32,549 bases of DNA from an uncultured Clostridia bacterium (GCA_947630455.1 CANRHP010000003.1:1-32549); one strand, 5' to 3'; positions 1 to 8,579 are shown, numbered from the stretch's first letter. The notes: generated from the letters alone by a model not told the origin. Numbers and translations are program-made.

Positions 1-465
1 CTCGTTGAAGTCGTCCGTCATCTCGCTGGCGTGCGAGTAGTAGGGGATAAGCACAAAGCTCTGCGCCGTGGCGTACAGCATATACACCAACACCACAAGC
101 AGACACTTAGCCCAAACATACTTCGTTACCAAATTCCACGGGAAGAAGAGTAAAATAAATCCGACAAGCACCAACGGCGCAAATATCAGCATAAAAAACC
201 TTCGCTTGCCGAATTTGCCAGGAGACTTTGCGTCGGTGATCTTGCCGATAAACGGGTCAATGATGCCGTCCCATACCTTTGTAAGCAACAAAATGGGTGT
301 AAGATACACCATAGGTATGCCTACCACCAACGTGAGGAAGGGCGTAAACAAAAAGTTGATGATGTTGAAGCTGCCACCGCCGAAAATGTCTCCGCAAGCA
401 AATGCGATTTTGTTGCCGAGACTCACCTTGCCGGGCGCAAGAGGCTTTTTGGTTTTTGCGCTCAT
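1..465 (-). CDS. GPH-type MFS sugar transporter, N-terminal fragment (cut by window edge)
   Basis: The first 155 codons of a minus-strand gene continue past the left edge. The translation starts MSAKTKKPLAPGKVSLGNKI and has several hydrophobic helices; the loop DAKSPGKFGKRRFFML (about residues 85-100) matches the conserved cytoplasmic loop of glycoside-pentoside-hexuronide (GPH/MelB) cation symporters. That family imports glycosides with Na+ or H+ at the membrane. The start at 465 is set by a GGAGG ribosome site at 471-475. A promoter overlaps the preceding ychF terminator. The substrate cannot be inferred from this fragment; a GH2 glycosidase lies about 14 kb away but is not linked to it. 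Family assignment is good, specificity unknown. Confidence 0.8.
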   Translation of the reverse strand, partial: MSAKTKKPLAPGKVSLGNKIAFACGDIFGGGSFNIINFLFTPFLTLVVGIPMVYLTPILLLTKVWDGIIDPFIGKITDAKSPGKFGKRRFFMLIFAPLVLVGFILLFFPWNLVTKYVWAKCLLVVLVYMLYATAQSFVLIPYYSHASEMTDDFNE

Positions 466-507
466 ATTTACCTCCTTGTCGCACAACGCGAAATTTGCCG
501 CGCCATG

Positions 508-535
508 CGTATAATATAACAAAAATTGCCGTCAA
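508..535 (-). promoter_or_regulatory. Putative sigma-A promoter of the GPH transporter, overlapping the ychF terminator
   Basis: On the minus strand TTGACG (530-535) is followed after 16 nt by TATACG (508-513), about 43 nt before the transporter ATG. The -35 box lies in the descending arm of the ychF terminator hairpin. The -35 is good and the -10 is weak. Confidence 0.4.
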
Positions 536-564
536 TCGCACAATATGCTTTGACTGCGGCAATT
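524..564 (-). terminator. Rho-independent terminator of ychF
   Basis: The arms AATTGCCG (524-531) and CGGCAATT (557-564) are perfect complements, with an additional inner pair TCAA/TTGA. On the minus strand the stem ends in TTTTTG directly after ychF. Confidence 0.7.
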
Positions 565-568
565 TGCG

Positions 569-1660
569 TCAAACATTGAAACGGAACAGTACCACGTCGC
601 CGTCCTTCATTACATAATCTTTGCCTTCGCTGCGCACCTTGCCGTGCTCTTTGGCTTGGTTGTACCCGCCCATTTCCAACATGGTTTCATAGGGGACGAC
701 TTCGGCGCGAATAAATCCTTTTTCGAAATCGCTGTGTATCTTGCCGGCAGCTTGCGGAGCCTTTGTGCCCTCCATGATAGTCCAAGCGCGCGTTTCCTTT
801 TCGCCCGCAGTGAGAAAGCTTATCAAATGCAGCAGCTTGTAGCACTTTTTCACAAGGCGATTGAGACCGCTTTCACTTATGCCGTAGCTTTCGAGAAACA
901 TTTGCTTTTCCTCGTCGTCCAGCTTGGACAGTTCCTCTTCCACCTTGGCGCAGATGACAAGCGTTTCGGCATGCTCCTTTGCCGCCTGCCGTTCCACTGC
1001 CTCGACGAGAGGATTGCCGTCGTTGCCGATATCATCCTCCGCAATATTGGCTGCATATATGACCGGCTTGCTTGTGAGCAAAAACATTTCATCTACAGCC
1101 GCTTGTTCTTCTTCCTCAAGCTCCATAGTACGCACCGGCTGTTCGTTTTCCAAATGGGCAAGTATACGTTGAAGCAGTTCCGCTTCCGTCTTGTATTTTT
1201 TTTCTCCCGTTTTCTGCATTGATAGCGCTTTGTTCAAGCGTCCCGTTACCGTGTCGATATCCGCAAAAATCAACTCGAGATTGACTGTCTGCATATCGGA
1301 AACGGGATCTACCTTGTCGGATACATGCGTTACGTTGCTATCCGTAAAACAGCGCACGACATGCACTATTGCGTCCACTTCGCGAATGTGCGATAAAAAT
1401 TTGTTGCCTAAGCCTTCTCCTTTGGACGCACCCTTGACCAAACCGGCAATATCAACAAAACGCAAATACGTGGGAGTTATCTTTTGGCTGTCGTACAGTG
1501 CGGCGAGTTTGTCCAAACGTTCGTCCGGTACCGCCACAACACCCACATTCGGCTCAATGGTGCAAAATGGGTAATTGGCGATCTCCGCGCCCGCCTGTGT
1601 AATAGCGTTGAAAAGTGTACTTTTGCCTACGTTGGGAAGTCCGACAACTCCAAGTTTCAT
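569..1660 (-). CDS. ychF: Redox-regulated ATPase YchF (OLA1/Obg-like P-loop NTPase)
   Basis: A complete 363-residue protein, the usual YchF length. The P-loop GLPNVGKS is at residues 7-14, the G3 element DIAGLV begins at residue 70 and is followed by KGASKGEGLGNKFL, and the base-recognition loop reads AANIAEDD, the altered form that makes this family prefer ATP over GTP. The C-terminal TGS region begins after FLTAGEKETRAWT. YchF binds ribosomes and affects stress responses and translation quality in other bacteria; its exact role is still debated. The start has a GAGG ribosome site about 6 nt upstream. It is transcribed divergently from uppP and ends at its own terminator, so it is probably monocistronic. 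Confidence 0.96.
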   Translation of the reverse strand: MKLGVVGLPNVGKSTLFNAITQAGAEIANYPFCTIEPNVGVVAVPDERLDKLAALYDSQKITPTYLRFVDIAGLVKGASKGEGLGNKFLSHIREVDAIVHVVRCFTDSNVTHVSDKVDPVSDMQTVNLELIFADIDTVTGRLNKALSMQKTGEKKYKTEAELLQRILAHLENEQPVRTMELEEEEQAAVDEMFLLTSKPVIYAANIAEDDIGNDGNPLVEAVERQAAKEHAETLVICAKVEEELSKLDDEEKQMFLESYGISESGLNRLVKKCYKLLHLISFLTAGEKETRAWTIMEGTKAPQAAGKIHSDFEKGFIRAEVVPYETMLEMGGYNQAKEHGKVRSEGKDYVMKDGDVVLFRFNV

Positions 1661-1728
1661 GATGACCTCAGTCTAAAATGCACAAAATTTGCGTAAACTT
1701 GTAGTGCGCAAGCTTTGCCATAAATAAA

Positions 1729-1757
1729 TTAGAATAAAATTAATTTTAACATACTAT
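1729..1757 (+). promoter_or_regulatory. Possible uppP promoter
   Basis: TTAGAA (1729-1734) and TACTAT (1752-1757) are 17 nt apart. Predicted transcription would begin about 1763, inside an inverted repeat. Both hexamers are imperfect. Confidence 0.35.
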
Positions 1758-1774
1758 TTACCAAAAGTAAATAG
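1754..1774 (+). repeat. Perfect inverted repeat between the uppP promoter and ribosome site
   Basis: CTATTTAC (1754-1761), loop CAAAA, GTAAATAG (1767-1774). It begins in the putative -10 box and ends just before the AAAAAGGA ribosome site (about 1775-1782). It could be an operator or a small 5'-leader hairpin. Confidence 0.5.
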
Positions 1775-1787
1775 AAAAAGGACGTGT

Positions 1788-2546
1788 ATGACAGTTTTGC
1801 AAAGTATATTTTTGGGGTTGCTGCAGGGTTTTACGGAGTTTTTGCCCGTGTCAAGCAGCGGTCATTTGATGTTGGCGGAACGGCTTTTCGACCTCGAGGC
1901 GGGACTGTTTTTTGACGTCATGCTGCACATAGGCACGCTTTTGGCAGTGATGATAGCGCTACGCCATTCTTTGTGGCAGACGTTACGTCATCCCATTGCA
2001 AGCAAAAAGCTTTTGTATCTGGTGGTTGCCAGTGTACCTACTTTTGTGATAGCATTGCTTGTCAAGCTGTTTGTCCCCGAAAAAGCGATGATCTACGCGC
2101 TGCCTGTAGGCTTCTCGCTGACGGCAATTCTTATAGTATTGTCCGATAGGCTGTCCAAACCCAGACTGCGGTTGGAACAGGCGGGCTGGACAAGCGTCAT
2201 TGTGACGGGCATAACGCAGGGGATTGCCGTTTTTCCCGGGCTGTCGCGCAGCGGCAGCACCATTTCCGCAATGAAACTATTTGGGATCAACGGAAGCGAC
2301 TCTGCCGAATTTTCTTTTTTACTTTCTATTCCCGTGATAATCGCAAGCGCCGCAGTGGAGGGCTGGGAGGCGCTGCATGTTGCCGTAACCATACCTTGGT
2401 ACTGCGTACTGATCGGAATAATTGCCGCATTTCTTTCCGGTTTGGTTTCCGTATATATGGTAATGCGTGCAATCAAAACAAAAAGCTGGATCTGGTTTGC
2501 GGTCTATCTCATCGTGCCATTTACACTTTCTCTGATAGTTTTATAG
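1788..2546 (+). CDS. uppP: Undecaprenyl-diphosphatase UppP (BacA family)
   Basis: A 252-residue polytopic membrane protein. It dephosphorylates undecaprenyl diphosphate to the monophosphate lipid carrier used in peptidoglycan and wall polymer synthesis, and overexpression gives bacitracin resistance. The catalytic signatures are intact: the EFLPVSSSGH block spans residues 17-26 (E17, H26), and PGLSRSGST lies at 150-158 with the essential arginine at 154. Alternating hydrophobic stretches run to the C-terminus. The length is slightly short of E. coli BacA but typical for Firmicutes. The start is supported by AAAAAGGA 6 nt upstream. It stands alone, divergent from ychF and convergent with the repair operon. 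Confidence 0.95.
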   Translation: MTVLQSIFLGLLQGFTEFLPVSSSGHLMLAERLFDLEAGLFFDVMLHIGTLLAVMIALRHSLWQTLRHPIASKKLLYLVVASVPTFVIALLVKLFVPEKAMIYALPVGFSLTAILIVLSDRLSKPRLRLEQAGWTSVIVTGITQGIAVFPGLSRSGSTISAMKLFGINGSDSAEFSFLLSIPVIIASAAVEGWEALHVAVTIPWYCVLIGIIAAFLSGLVSVYMVMRAIKTKSWIWFAVYLIVPFTLSLIVL

Positions 2547-2577
2547 CCGAAAACAACAATATATTACGTTGTATACC

Positions 2578-2623
2578 AAAAAAAAACAACGAAAGACGCG
2601 ATGTCCAATAACATCACGTCTTT
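2578..2623 (-). terminator. Probable terminator of the uvrA2-pcrA operon
   Basis: The arms AAAGACGCGATGT (2592-2604) and ACATCACGTCTTT (2611-2623) form a 13-bp stem. The single mismatch becomes a G-U pair when transcribed from the minus strand. A run of nine T (minus strand, 2578-2586) follows after 5 nt. It lies about 100 nt past the pcrA stop. In the plus direction it could also slow uppP transcripts, but no T-run follows there. Confidence 0.65.
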
Positions 2624-2651
2624 AATCAAACACATTTTGCAAACATCCCTG

Positions 2652-2704
2652 CGACGCAAATTACGTCGTTATTAAAATTGCGTGTTCTTTGAAAAACAAG
2701 AACA
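2652..2704. repeat. Two further small hairpins between pcrA and its terminator
   Basis: TGTTCTT (2683-2689) pairs with AAGAACA (2698-2704), and CGACG (2652-2656) pairs with CGTCG (2664-2668). With the terminator they form three successive stems in the convergent uppP/pcrA gap. They may protect the 3' end of the mRNA. Confidence 0.4.
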
Positions 2705-2721
2705 TTCGACATTAAATCACA

Positions 2722-4875
2722 CTACATAGCTGTCAATTTTGCTTGGAAAGAAATCATTCGCGGAGTTTGCAGCATATCGAATTGCACGAGATACGAACCC
2801 TTGTCCATGTCAATATCCAAAACGGTCCCCGTTCCGAGAAATTCGCTTTTTACACGCGTTCCGATTTTAAGCAGGGAATTGTTTACATTCTCCGGAAGAT
2901 ATCTCTCGGTAAATTTGATGTAATTTCTTGCGTCGGCAATCAAGCCGTCGGCAGGCTTATTTGCATACTGCATCAGCCCACCGTCAACATCCAGCACAAA
3001 ACGAGAAGGGTACCGCGGAGAGCCGTCGAAATTGCGTCCCTCGGAGCAAGAAAGAAACAAACGTTTTTTTGCACGGGTAACGGCAACAAATGCCAGTCTT
3101 CGTTCTTCTTCCATTCCAAGCAGATCTTTGATCTTCCTCGAAGGGAAAATGCCTTCGTTCATTCCGCATAGAAAAACGTTTTCAAATTCCAAGCCCTTTG
3201 CCGCATGGACGGTCATCAATTTGACATTATCCGAATTGTCATACGCGTCGGCGTTGGTAAAAAGCGCAACGTGCGCAAGATAATGGGACGGCGTAGCTTC
3301 TTCGCCGCAGGTGGTTTCGTAATCGCGAACCGACTGCTTGAGCTCTGCTAAATTGTCCAATCGCTCCTGACTGCCTTCTGTCCGCAGCATTGTTTCGTAT
3401 CCGCTTTCATACAAAACAGCCGAAAGCAGATCGGAAACCGAATAATTGGCAGTATTTGAGGCAAAGCTTTCCACCAATCCGACAAATGCGGCGGCTTTTG
3501 TGTTTTTGAATATTTCATCATCCAAATTGTTTTTCAATGCCGTGTACAACGTACACCCTTTTTCGGCGGAGTATTTTTCCAAAAATTCCATACGGCGTTT
3601 ACCCAAATTGCGCTTGGGTACATTGACAATACGACGAAAAGACAGATCGTCACCGGAAACAATCATACGCAAATAGCTCAATGCGTCCTTTACTTCCTCT
3701 CTGCCGAAAAAAGGCACTCCGCTGTATATTCGATAAGGAAGCTTTTCCTTCAGCATCGCTTCTTCCAACGAACGCGTCACATAGTGCGCCCGATAAAGCA
3801 CTGTTATGTCACGATATAATACACCCTGCGCCGCAAGCTTCTTGATTTCGGAAACCAACCAATTCGCCTCTGACTGCGCGTTGGGGGCAAAGTGAATCAG
3901 AACAGGATCGCCTTCCTTTTGTATAGGCGCCAAAGACTTTTTTATCCTATGCCGGTTTTTGTCTATCAAAGAATTTGCAACGGACAGTATCTGCGGAGTC
4001 GAACGATAATTTTTCAACATCATTATAGTTTTTGCAGAAGGATACTGCTTGTCAAAATCCAACAGATATTTGACATTTGCCCCACGCCAAGTGTAAATAG
4101 TTTGATCCGGATCTCCGACGATGAACAGATTTTTGTGGTAGCCGCACAACACCTCCATTAGCTTATACTGCAAACCATCAATATCCTGAAATTCGTCGAT
4201 CATGATATACTCAAGACGTTTTTGCCATTTAAGACGTATTTCTTCGTTTCGCGAAAAGATGTACAAAGCAAATTTTATCAGATCGTTGTAGTCCAACCCA
4301 AAACACTTTTTCGCCTGATAAAGGTAGCCGTAAAAAATTATATCGTCCGTTTGCGTGGCGTCGAGATATTTTTCGTGCAGCGCATCCAACGACATATCTA
4401 TCAAATCCAAATAGTAATCGGGCTTTTTGAAAAGCTTTTGAATTTCAATCATATCTCGAGCATCGGAATACGTTTTGTCTCGCAGCGTGAGTCCTCGTTC
4501 TTCATATATGACCCGCAGCATCGAATCAATATCACTGTTGTCGAGAACCAAAAAGCTTTTCGGATACTGAACGGCATAGCCGTCCTCCTGCAAAACGGAG
4601 ACGCAAAATCCGTGAAAAGTATTGATATAACCCGTATCACGATCTCCTATTAAATTGTGAATCCGCTGCCTCATTTCATTTGCCGCTTTGTTGGTAAACG
4701 TGACGCAAAGTATATTTTGCGGCAGTATGCCCAGTTCGTTTACCAAAAAAGCAAAGCGATGAGTAAGCGCCCTCGTTTTTCCCGAGCCGGCACCCGCAAT
4801 AACTCGAACAAAACCCTCCGTCGAGGTAATTGCAGCCAATTGTTCTTCATTAAGCAATGACACATTTTCATTCAT
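2722..4875 (-). CDS. pcrA: UvrD/PcrA-family superfamily 1 DNA helicase
   Basis: A 717-residue SF1A helicase, close to PcrA length. It unwinds DNA 3'-5' during excision repair, replication restart and removal of recombinase filaments. Visible motifs are the Q motif LNEEQLAAI (residues 8-16), Walker A AGAGSGKT (27-34), FTNKAANEM, DEFQD (motif II), GDPDQTIYTWRGA (motif III) and VAVTRAKKRLFLS (motif VI). The C-terminal tail (about 670-717) carries the GTRVKSEFLGTGTVLDID pattern of the Tudor-like PcrA tail. It begins 4 nt after the uvrA2 stop with no convincing ribosome site, so translation is probably coupled to uvrA2. Another PcrA copy elsewhere cannot be excluded, so the symbol is by family. 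Confidence 0.92.
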   Translation of the reverse strand: MNENVSLLNEEQLAAITSTEGFVRVIAGAGSGKTRALTHRFAFLVNELGILPQNILCVTFTNKAANEMRQRIHNLIGDRDTGYINTFHGFCVSVLQEDGYAVQYPKSFLVLDNSDIDSMLRVIYEERGLTLRDKTYSDARDMIEIQKLFKKPDYYLDLIDMSLDALHEKYLDATQTDDIIFYGYLYQAKKCFGLDYNDLIKFALYIFSRNEEIRLKWQKRLEYIMIDEFQDIDGLQYKLMEVLCGYHKNLFIVGDPDQTIYTWRGANVKYLLDFDKQYPSAKTIMMLKNYRSTPQILSVANSLIDKNRHRIKKSLAPIQKEGDPVLIHFAPNAQSEANWLVSEIKKLAAQGVLYRDITVLYRAHYVTRSLEEAMLKEKLPYRIYSGVPFFGREEVKDALSYLRMIVSGDDLSFRRIVNVPKRNLGKRRMEFLEKYSAEKGCTLYTALKNNLDDEIFKNTKAAAFVGLVESFASNTANYSVSDLLSAVLYESGYETMLRTEGSQERLDNLAELKQSVRDYETTCGEEATPSHYLAHVALFTNADAYDNSDNVKLMTVHAAKGLEFENVFLCGMNEGIFPSRKIKDLLGMEEERRLAFVAVTRAKKRLFLSCSEGRNFDGSPRYPSRFVLDVDGGLMQYANKPADGLIADARNYIKFTERYLPENVNNSLLKIGTRVKSEFLGTGTVLDIDMDKGSYLVQFDMLQTPRMISFQAKLTAM

Positions 4876-4879
4876 AGTT

Positions 4880-7399
4880 CTATCTGCGATTTTCCATGTA
4901 CCTTCTCAGATACTTGCCGGTAATGCTCTCCTCACTGTGACAAATTTGCTGTGGCGTTCCCTTGGCGACAATTTTACCGCCTTCCACACCGCCGCCCGGT
5001 CCCATATCCACTATAAAGTCGGCATTTTTGATTATGTCGAGGTCATGTTCGATAACAATGACCGTTGCGCCGTTTTTTATGAGATTATTAAAAACATTCA
5101 ACAAAACTTCCACGTCCAACGGATGCAAGCCTATTGTCGGCTCGTCAAATACAAAAATCGTGTCGGACTGTCCCTTGCCCATTTCGCTTGCAAGCTTGAG
5201 CCGCTGTGCTTCTCCTCCGGAAAGAGCGGGAGTTTGTTCTCCCAAAGTCAGGTAACCCAATCCGAGATCGTGCAAAACTTTCAAACGCCGTTCTACAAGA
5301 GGCAGATCGGAACAATTGTCAAGTGCCTCATCGACACTCATATCCATGAGTTCGGGCAAGGAATACAATTTGCCGCCATTTTTTGAACAACGCCTGACGA
5401 GGCTTGCCTCCTTAGCATAGCGAGAACCTCCGCAATCGGGACAAGCAATCTCAACGTCGGGCAGAAACTGCACATCGAGGCTTATCGAGCCCGTACCGTC
5501 GCAAGTAGGACAGCGGAGCTTTCCTGTGTTGTAGGAAAAATCACCGTCCTTGTATCCTCGTGCTTTTGCGTCGGGTGTTTTGGCAAATACCTTGCGCAAT
5601 TCGTCGTGAATGTCGGCGTATGTCGCCACAGTGGAACGCACGTTTATACCTATAGGAGTAGAATCAATAAGCTTTATTCGGGTAATACCGTCGGCAATGA
5701 CGCTTTTGACATGCGCAGGGAGCCGATCTCCCTTGAATTTCGCTTCCAACGCAGGGATAAGACTTTCCAAAATCAGGGTGGTTTTGCCCGAGCCGGACAC
5801 TCCCGTAACCGCAGTCAAACGTCCTTTGGGAAATTGAACCTCCAACGGCCTTACAGTATGAATGTCGGAGATGGAAATACTTATGGCGCCGAGAGAAAAT
5901 ACGTTTGCGGGATCGCGCCCACCCAAGTCAATGGTTTTGACGCCGGAAAGAAAACCGCCTATACGTGAGGAGGGATTTTTCTCTACCTCTTCGATCGTGC
6001 CCTGCGCGATCACCCTCCCACCTGCGGCGCCCGCGCCGGGACCGAGCTCGATTAGATAATCGGCATTTTTGAGAACATTGATATCGTGATCTACGAGAAT
6101 TACCGTGTTGCCATCGGCAACAAGATCGTTCATTACAGCCGTCAGTCCCACCATATTTGCCGGATGCAGACCGATCGAAGGCTCATCGAGAACGTAGAGT
6201 ACTCCCGTTGTGCGATTTCTTACCGCGCGGGCAAGCTGCATCCGCTGCCGCTCCCCTGTGGATAAGGTAGAGGCGGCCCGATCCAAAGTCAAGTAGGACA
6301 ATCCAAGATCGACAAGACGCTTTGCAGCGCCCTGAAAGGATTCGCAAATGCTTTCAGCCATAGGCCGCATAGGCTCCGGCAAGCTATTTGGCACGCCTTT
6401 TACCCAGTCTATCAACTGCGCCAATGTCATTGTACATACGTCGGCGAGCGTAAGCCCGCGAATTTTCGGGGCACGAGCTCTGTCGTTCAGCCGCGTGCCG
6501 TGGCAATCCGGACAGACGTCGGTACGAAGAAATTTTTCAACACGCTTCATTCCTTTTTCGTCTTTAACTTTTGAAAGAGCGTTTTCCACCGTATAAGTGG
6601 CGTTGAAGTAGGTAAAATCCATATCGCCCACGGCGCCGCTGGTTTTGTTTTGATAAATAATATTTTTTTTGACGGCAGGACCGTTAAACACGATATCCCG
6701 TTCTTTTTCCGTCAATTCTCTGAAGGGGACGTCCGTTCTGACTCCCATTGCGCGGCAAATATCTTTCATCAACGACCACATAAGCGTCTGCCAAGGTGCG
6801 ACAGCGCCCTCGTCGATGGACAGCGATTCGTCCGGAACCAATGTCGTTTCGTCAACTATACGAACAACACCCGTACCGTCGCAGCGTTTGCATGCGCCTT
6901 GACTGTTGAAAGCCAATTCCTCTGCGCCGGGCGCAAAAAAGTGTTCGCCGCAAACGGGGCAAACAAGATCCAACCCAGCTGCCACATTCAGCGACGGCTC
7001 CGTATAATGACCGTTGGGACAACGGTGAGAAGCCAAACGGGAGAACATCAGCCGCAGACTGTTCAACAATTCGGTGCCTGTGCCAAATGTACTGCGAATA
7101 CCGGGGACGCCGGGACGCTGCCTGAGCGCCAACGCCGCAGGGACGTAAAGCACATCGTCAACCTGTGCTTTTTCCGCCTGCGTCATACGTCTGCGAGTGT
7201 ACGTGGACAAGGATTCGAGATACCTGCGCGAACCCTCCGCATATAAAATCCCCAATGCCAAGGAGGACTTCCCGGAGCCGGAAACGCCGGCTATACCGAC
7301 TGTTTTGTTCAACGGAATGTCTATATCAATATTTTTAAGATTGTGTACTCTGCCGCCGCGAATTTCGATTTTTTCCGGAGCAACGTGTTTATTATTCAT
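4880..7399 (-). CDS. Class II UvrA (UvrA2-type) excision-repair/drug-resistance ATPase
   Basis: An 839-residue protein with two ABC ATPase modules, about 100 residues shorter than canonical UvrA. Walker A motifs GVSGSGKSS (38-46) and GVSGSGKTT (533-541), Walker B VLYVLDEPSIGLHP and IFVFDEPTIGLHP, and zinc modules CPTCDGTG...CPDCGG are visible. Signature I reads LSTGE (379-383) rather than LSGGE, while signature II is ALSGGEAQR. After RSTFGTGTELLNSLRL the protein goes directly to the first cysteine module, so the UvrB-binding insert of UvrA1 is missing. Class II proteins are linked to tolerance of DNA-binding drugs (DrrC type) and damage tolerance. It leads an operon with pcrA. The ATG at 7399 has no ribosome site and lies 6 nt after the -10 box, so the mRNA is probably leaderless. 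Confidence 0.93.
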   Translation of the reverse strand: MNNKHVAPEKIEIRGGRVHNLKNIDIDIPLNKTVGIAGVSGSGKSSLALGILYAEGSRRYLESLSTYTRRRMTQAEKAQVDDVLYVPAALALRQRPGVPGIRSTFGTGTELLNSLRLMFSRLASHRCPNGHYTEPSLNVAAGLDLVCPVCGEHFFAPGAEELAFNSQGACKRCDGTGVVRIVDETTLVPDESLSIDEGAVAPWQTLMWSLMKDICRAMGVRTDVPFRELTEKERDIVFNGPAVKKNIIYQNKTSGAVGDMDFTYFNATYTVENALSKVKDEKGMKRVEKFLRTDVCPDCHGTRLNDRARAPKIRGLTLADVCTMTLAQLIDWVKGVPNSLPEPMRPMAESICESFQGAAKRLVDLGLSYLTLDRAASTLSTGERQRMQLARAVRNRTTGVLYVLDEPSIGLHPANMVGLTAVMNDLVADGNTVILVDHDINVLKNADYLIELGPGAGAAGGRVIAQGTIEEVEKNPSSRIGGFLSGVKTIDLGGRDPANVFSLGAISISISDIHTVRPLEVQFPKGRLTAVTGVSGSGKTTLILESLIPALEAKFKGDRLPAHVKSVIADGITRIKLIDSTPIGINVRSTVATYADIHDELRKVFAKTPDAKARGYKDGDFSYNTGKLRCPTCDGTGSISLDVQFLPDVEIACPDCGGSRYAKEASLVRRCSKNGGKLYSLPELMDMSVDEALDNCSDLPLVERRLKVLHDLGLGYLTLGEQTPALSGGEAQRLKLASEMGKGQSDTIFVFDEPTIGLHPLDVEVLLNVFNNLIKNGATVIVIEHDLDIIKNADFIVDMGPGGGVEGGKIVAKGTPQQICHSEESITGKYLRRYMENRR

Positions 7400-7405
7400 A
7401 CTTGT

Positions 7406-7434
7406 ATTTTAGTACTTTTTCGTTGAAAAATCAA
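7406..7434 (-). promoter_or_regulatory. uvrA2-pcrA promoter, apparently leaderless
   Basis: TTGATT (7429-7434), 17-nt spacer, TAAAAT (7406-7411) on the minus strand. Six nucleotides (ACAAGT) separate the -10 box from the ATG, so the expected +1 is at or next to the A of the start codon. No Shine-Dalgarno sequence is present. Confidence 0.75.
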
Positions 7435-7436
7435 AT

Positions 7437-7455
7437 ATACGGCTATTGTCCGTAT
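7437..7455. repeat. Inverted repeat just upstream of the uvrA2 -35 box
   Basis: ATACGG (7437-7442) and CCGTAT (7450-7455) flank 7 nt, and the repeat begins 2 nt from the -35 hexamer. This is a plausible operator position; no known regulator motif was recognised. Confidence 0.4.
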
Positions 7456-7564
7456 CGGCATTTTTTCGTGTCGATTTGTTTCTTGAAAAAAAGGCTGGAT
7501 TAAGAAATTATTTTGTTTGAAGCCAATCAAGATTTGCAAGCCTGCAGTATAAAAATGTCTAGAG

Positions 7565-7588
7565 AAAAAGAGCGGTAGTAACCGCCCT
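7565..7588 (-). terminator. Rho-independent terminator of degV
   Basis: The minus-strand stem AGGGCGGT/ACCGCTCT (7581-7588 with 7569-7576, loop TACT, one G-U pair) is followed by TTTTT (7565-7569; the first T also forms the last base pair), about 90 nt after the degV stop. Confidence 0.75.
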
Positions 7589-7674
7589 TATCCTTTAACT
7601 GTGCTTTGCAGTACATTGACATTGATATTGTTCAAATACCCAAACCCGCTTCGCGAGAAACAACCGGTGAAAAC

Positions 7675-8556
7675 CTAATCGGTTTCAAGAGGTATAGGTC
7701 TGCTGTCGGCTACAAAAATTACGCCGATTGTGCCCGGACCGCAATGCGTACCGATAACAGGACCCACGGTTTGCCGTACAATTTTTGCATCGGGACGTGC
7801 TTCGACGATCATTTTTGCAAAAGCGTCTCCCTCTTCGGGGCAATCGGCATCCACGACATAAACACTGAATTCGGTACCGGTGAGATCGGCGATAACATGG
7901 TTCGCCATTTTACGCAAGGCTTTCTTTTTGCCGGTAATCTTTTCAATTACCTTCAGCCCACCTCTTTCATCTATGGTGAGAACAGGCTTGAGACTGAGCA
8001 GGGTGCCCGCAAAAGCCGCGATCCCCGAAAGACGCCCGCCGCGTTTGAGATGCATCAGGTCGTCCACAACGAAATAAACCGCTACACGATCCCGAAAAGC
8101 AGTGAGCTTTTTTATGATCTCGTCGTCGCTTGCGTCGCTGTTTTTGAGTTGAGCGGCATACTCCATTTGTATTCCTGCTCCGAGACAGATGGACTTGGTG
8201 TCGAACACGGTACATTTGCGTTCGGGGTATTTGACGCGCAGCTGTTCGAGAGCAGTGTCGAGGTGATCGAAGGTACCGCTCATAGCGTGCGAAAAACTGA
8301 CGTACAAAACATCCTCTCCGTTTGCAAAATACGGTTCGAGTATTCTTACGTATTCATCGGGGTTGAGTGCCATTGTTTTTGGTATTTCACCGCCCCTCAC
8401 GGCGTCGTAAAAAGCGCGGAAGTCGGTTTCTTTACCCAAATCGTAGTAGTAAATCTTACCGCCATAACTGTAGGGCATCGCTATCGAGTACAAGCCCAAC
8501 TCTTCGGCACGTGTGTACCAAAGCTCGCCGTCCGCGTCACAAATCAATACGCTCAT
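7675..8556 (-). CDS. DegV family fatty-acid-binding protein
   Basis: A 293-residue DegV-fold protein. Family members bind fatty acids, and some act as FakB, presenting fatty acid to the FakA kinase for incorporation into phospholipid. The N-terminal domain carries VLICDADGELWYTRAEELG, the central element is SHAMSGTFDHL (normally SxxLSGTYxS), and DLMHLKRGGRLSG matches the conserved L-KGGRI signature. The C-terminal VIGTHCGPGTIGVIF matches the usual GxHxGPGxxG lipid-head binding segment. An in-frame ATG lies 15 nt further upstream, but GGAGG sits between the two ATGs, so 8556 is the real start. No fakA is visible nearby. Which FakB type it is cannot be told. Confidence 0.92.
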   Translation of the reverse strand: MSVLICDADGELWYTRAEELGLYSIAMPYSYGGKIYYYDLGKETDFRAFYDAVRGGEIPKTMALNPDEYVRILEPYFANGEDVLYVSFSHAMSGTFDHLDTALEQLRVKYPERKCTVFDTKSICLGAGIQMEYAAQLKNSDASDDEIIKKLTAFRDRVAVYFVVDDLMHLKRGGRLSGIAAFAGTLLSLKPVLTIDERGGLKVIEKITGKKKALRKMANHVIADLTGTEFSVYVVDADCPEEGDAFAKMIVEARPDAKIVRQTVGPVIGTHCGPGTIGVIFVADSRPIPLETD

Positions 8557-8579
8557 AATTTTCCTCCGCATTTTGTAGT

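Noticed and set aside
8557..8571. Upstream ATG for degV
   Set aside because: The GGAGG ribosome site lies between this ATG and the one at 8556, which it serves.
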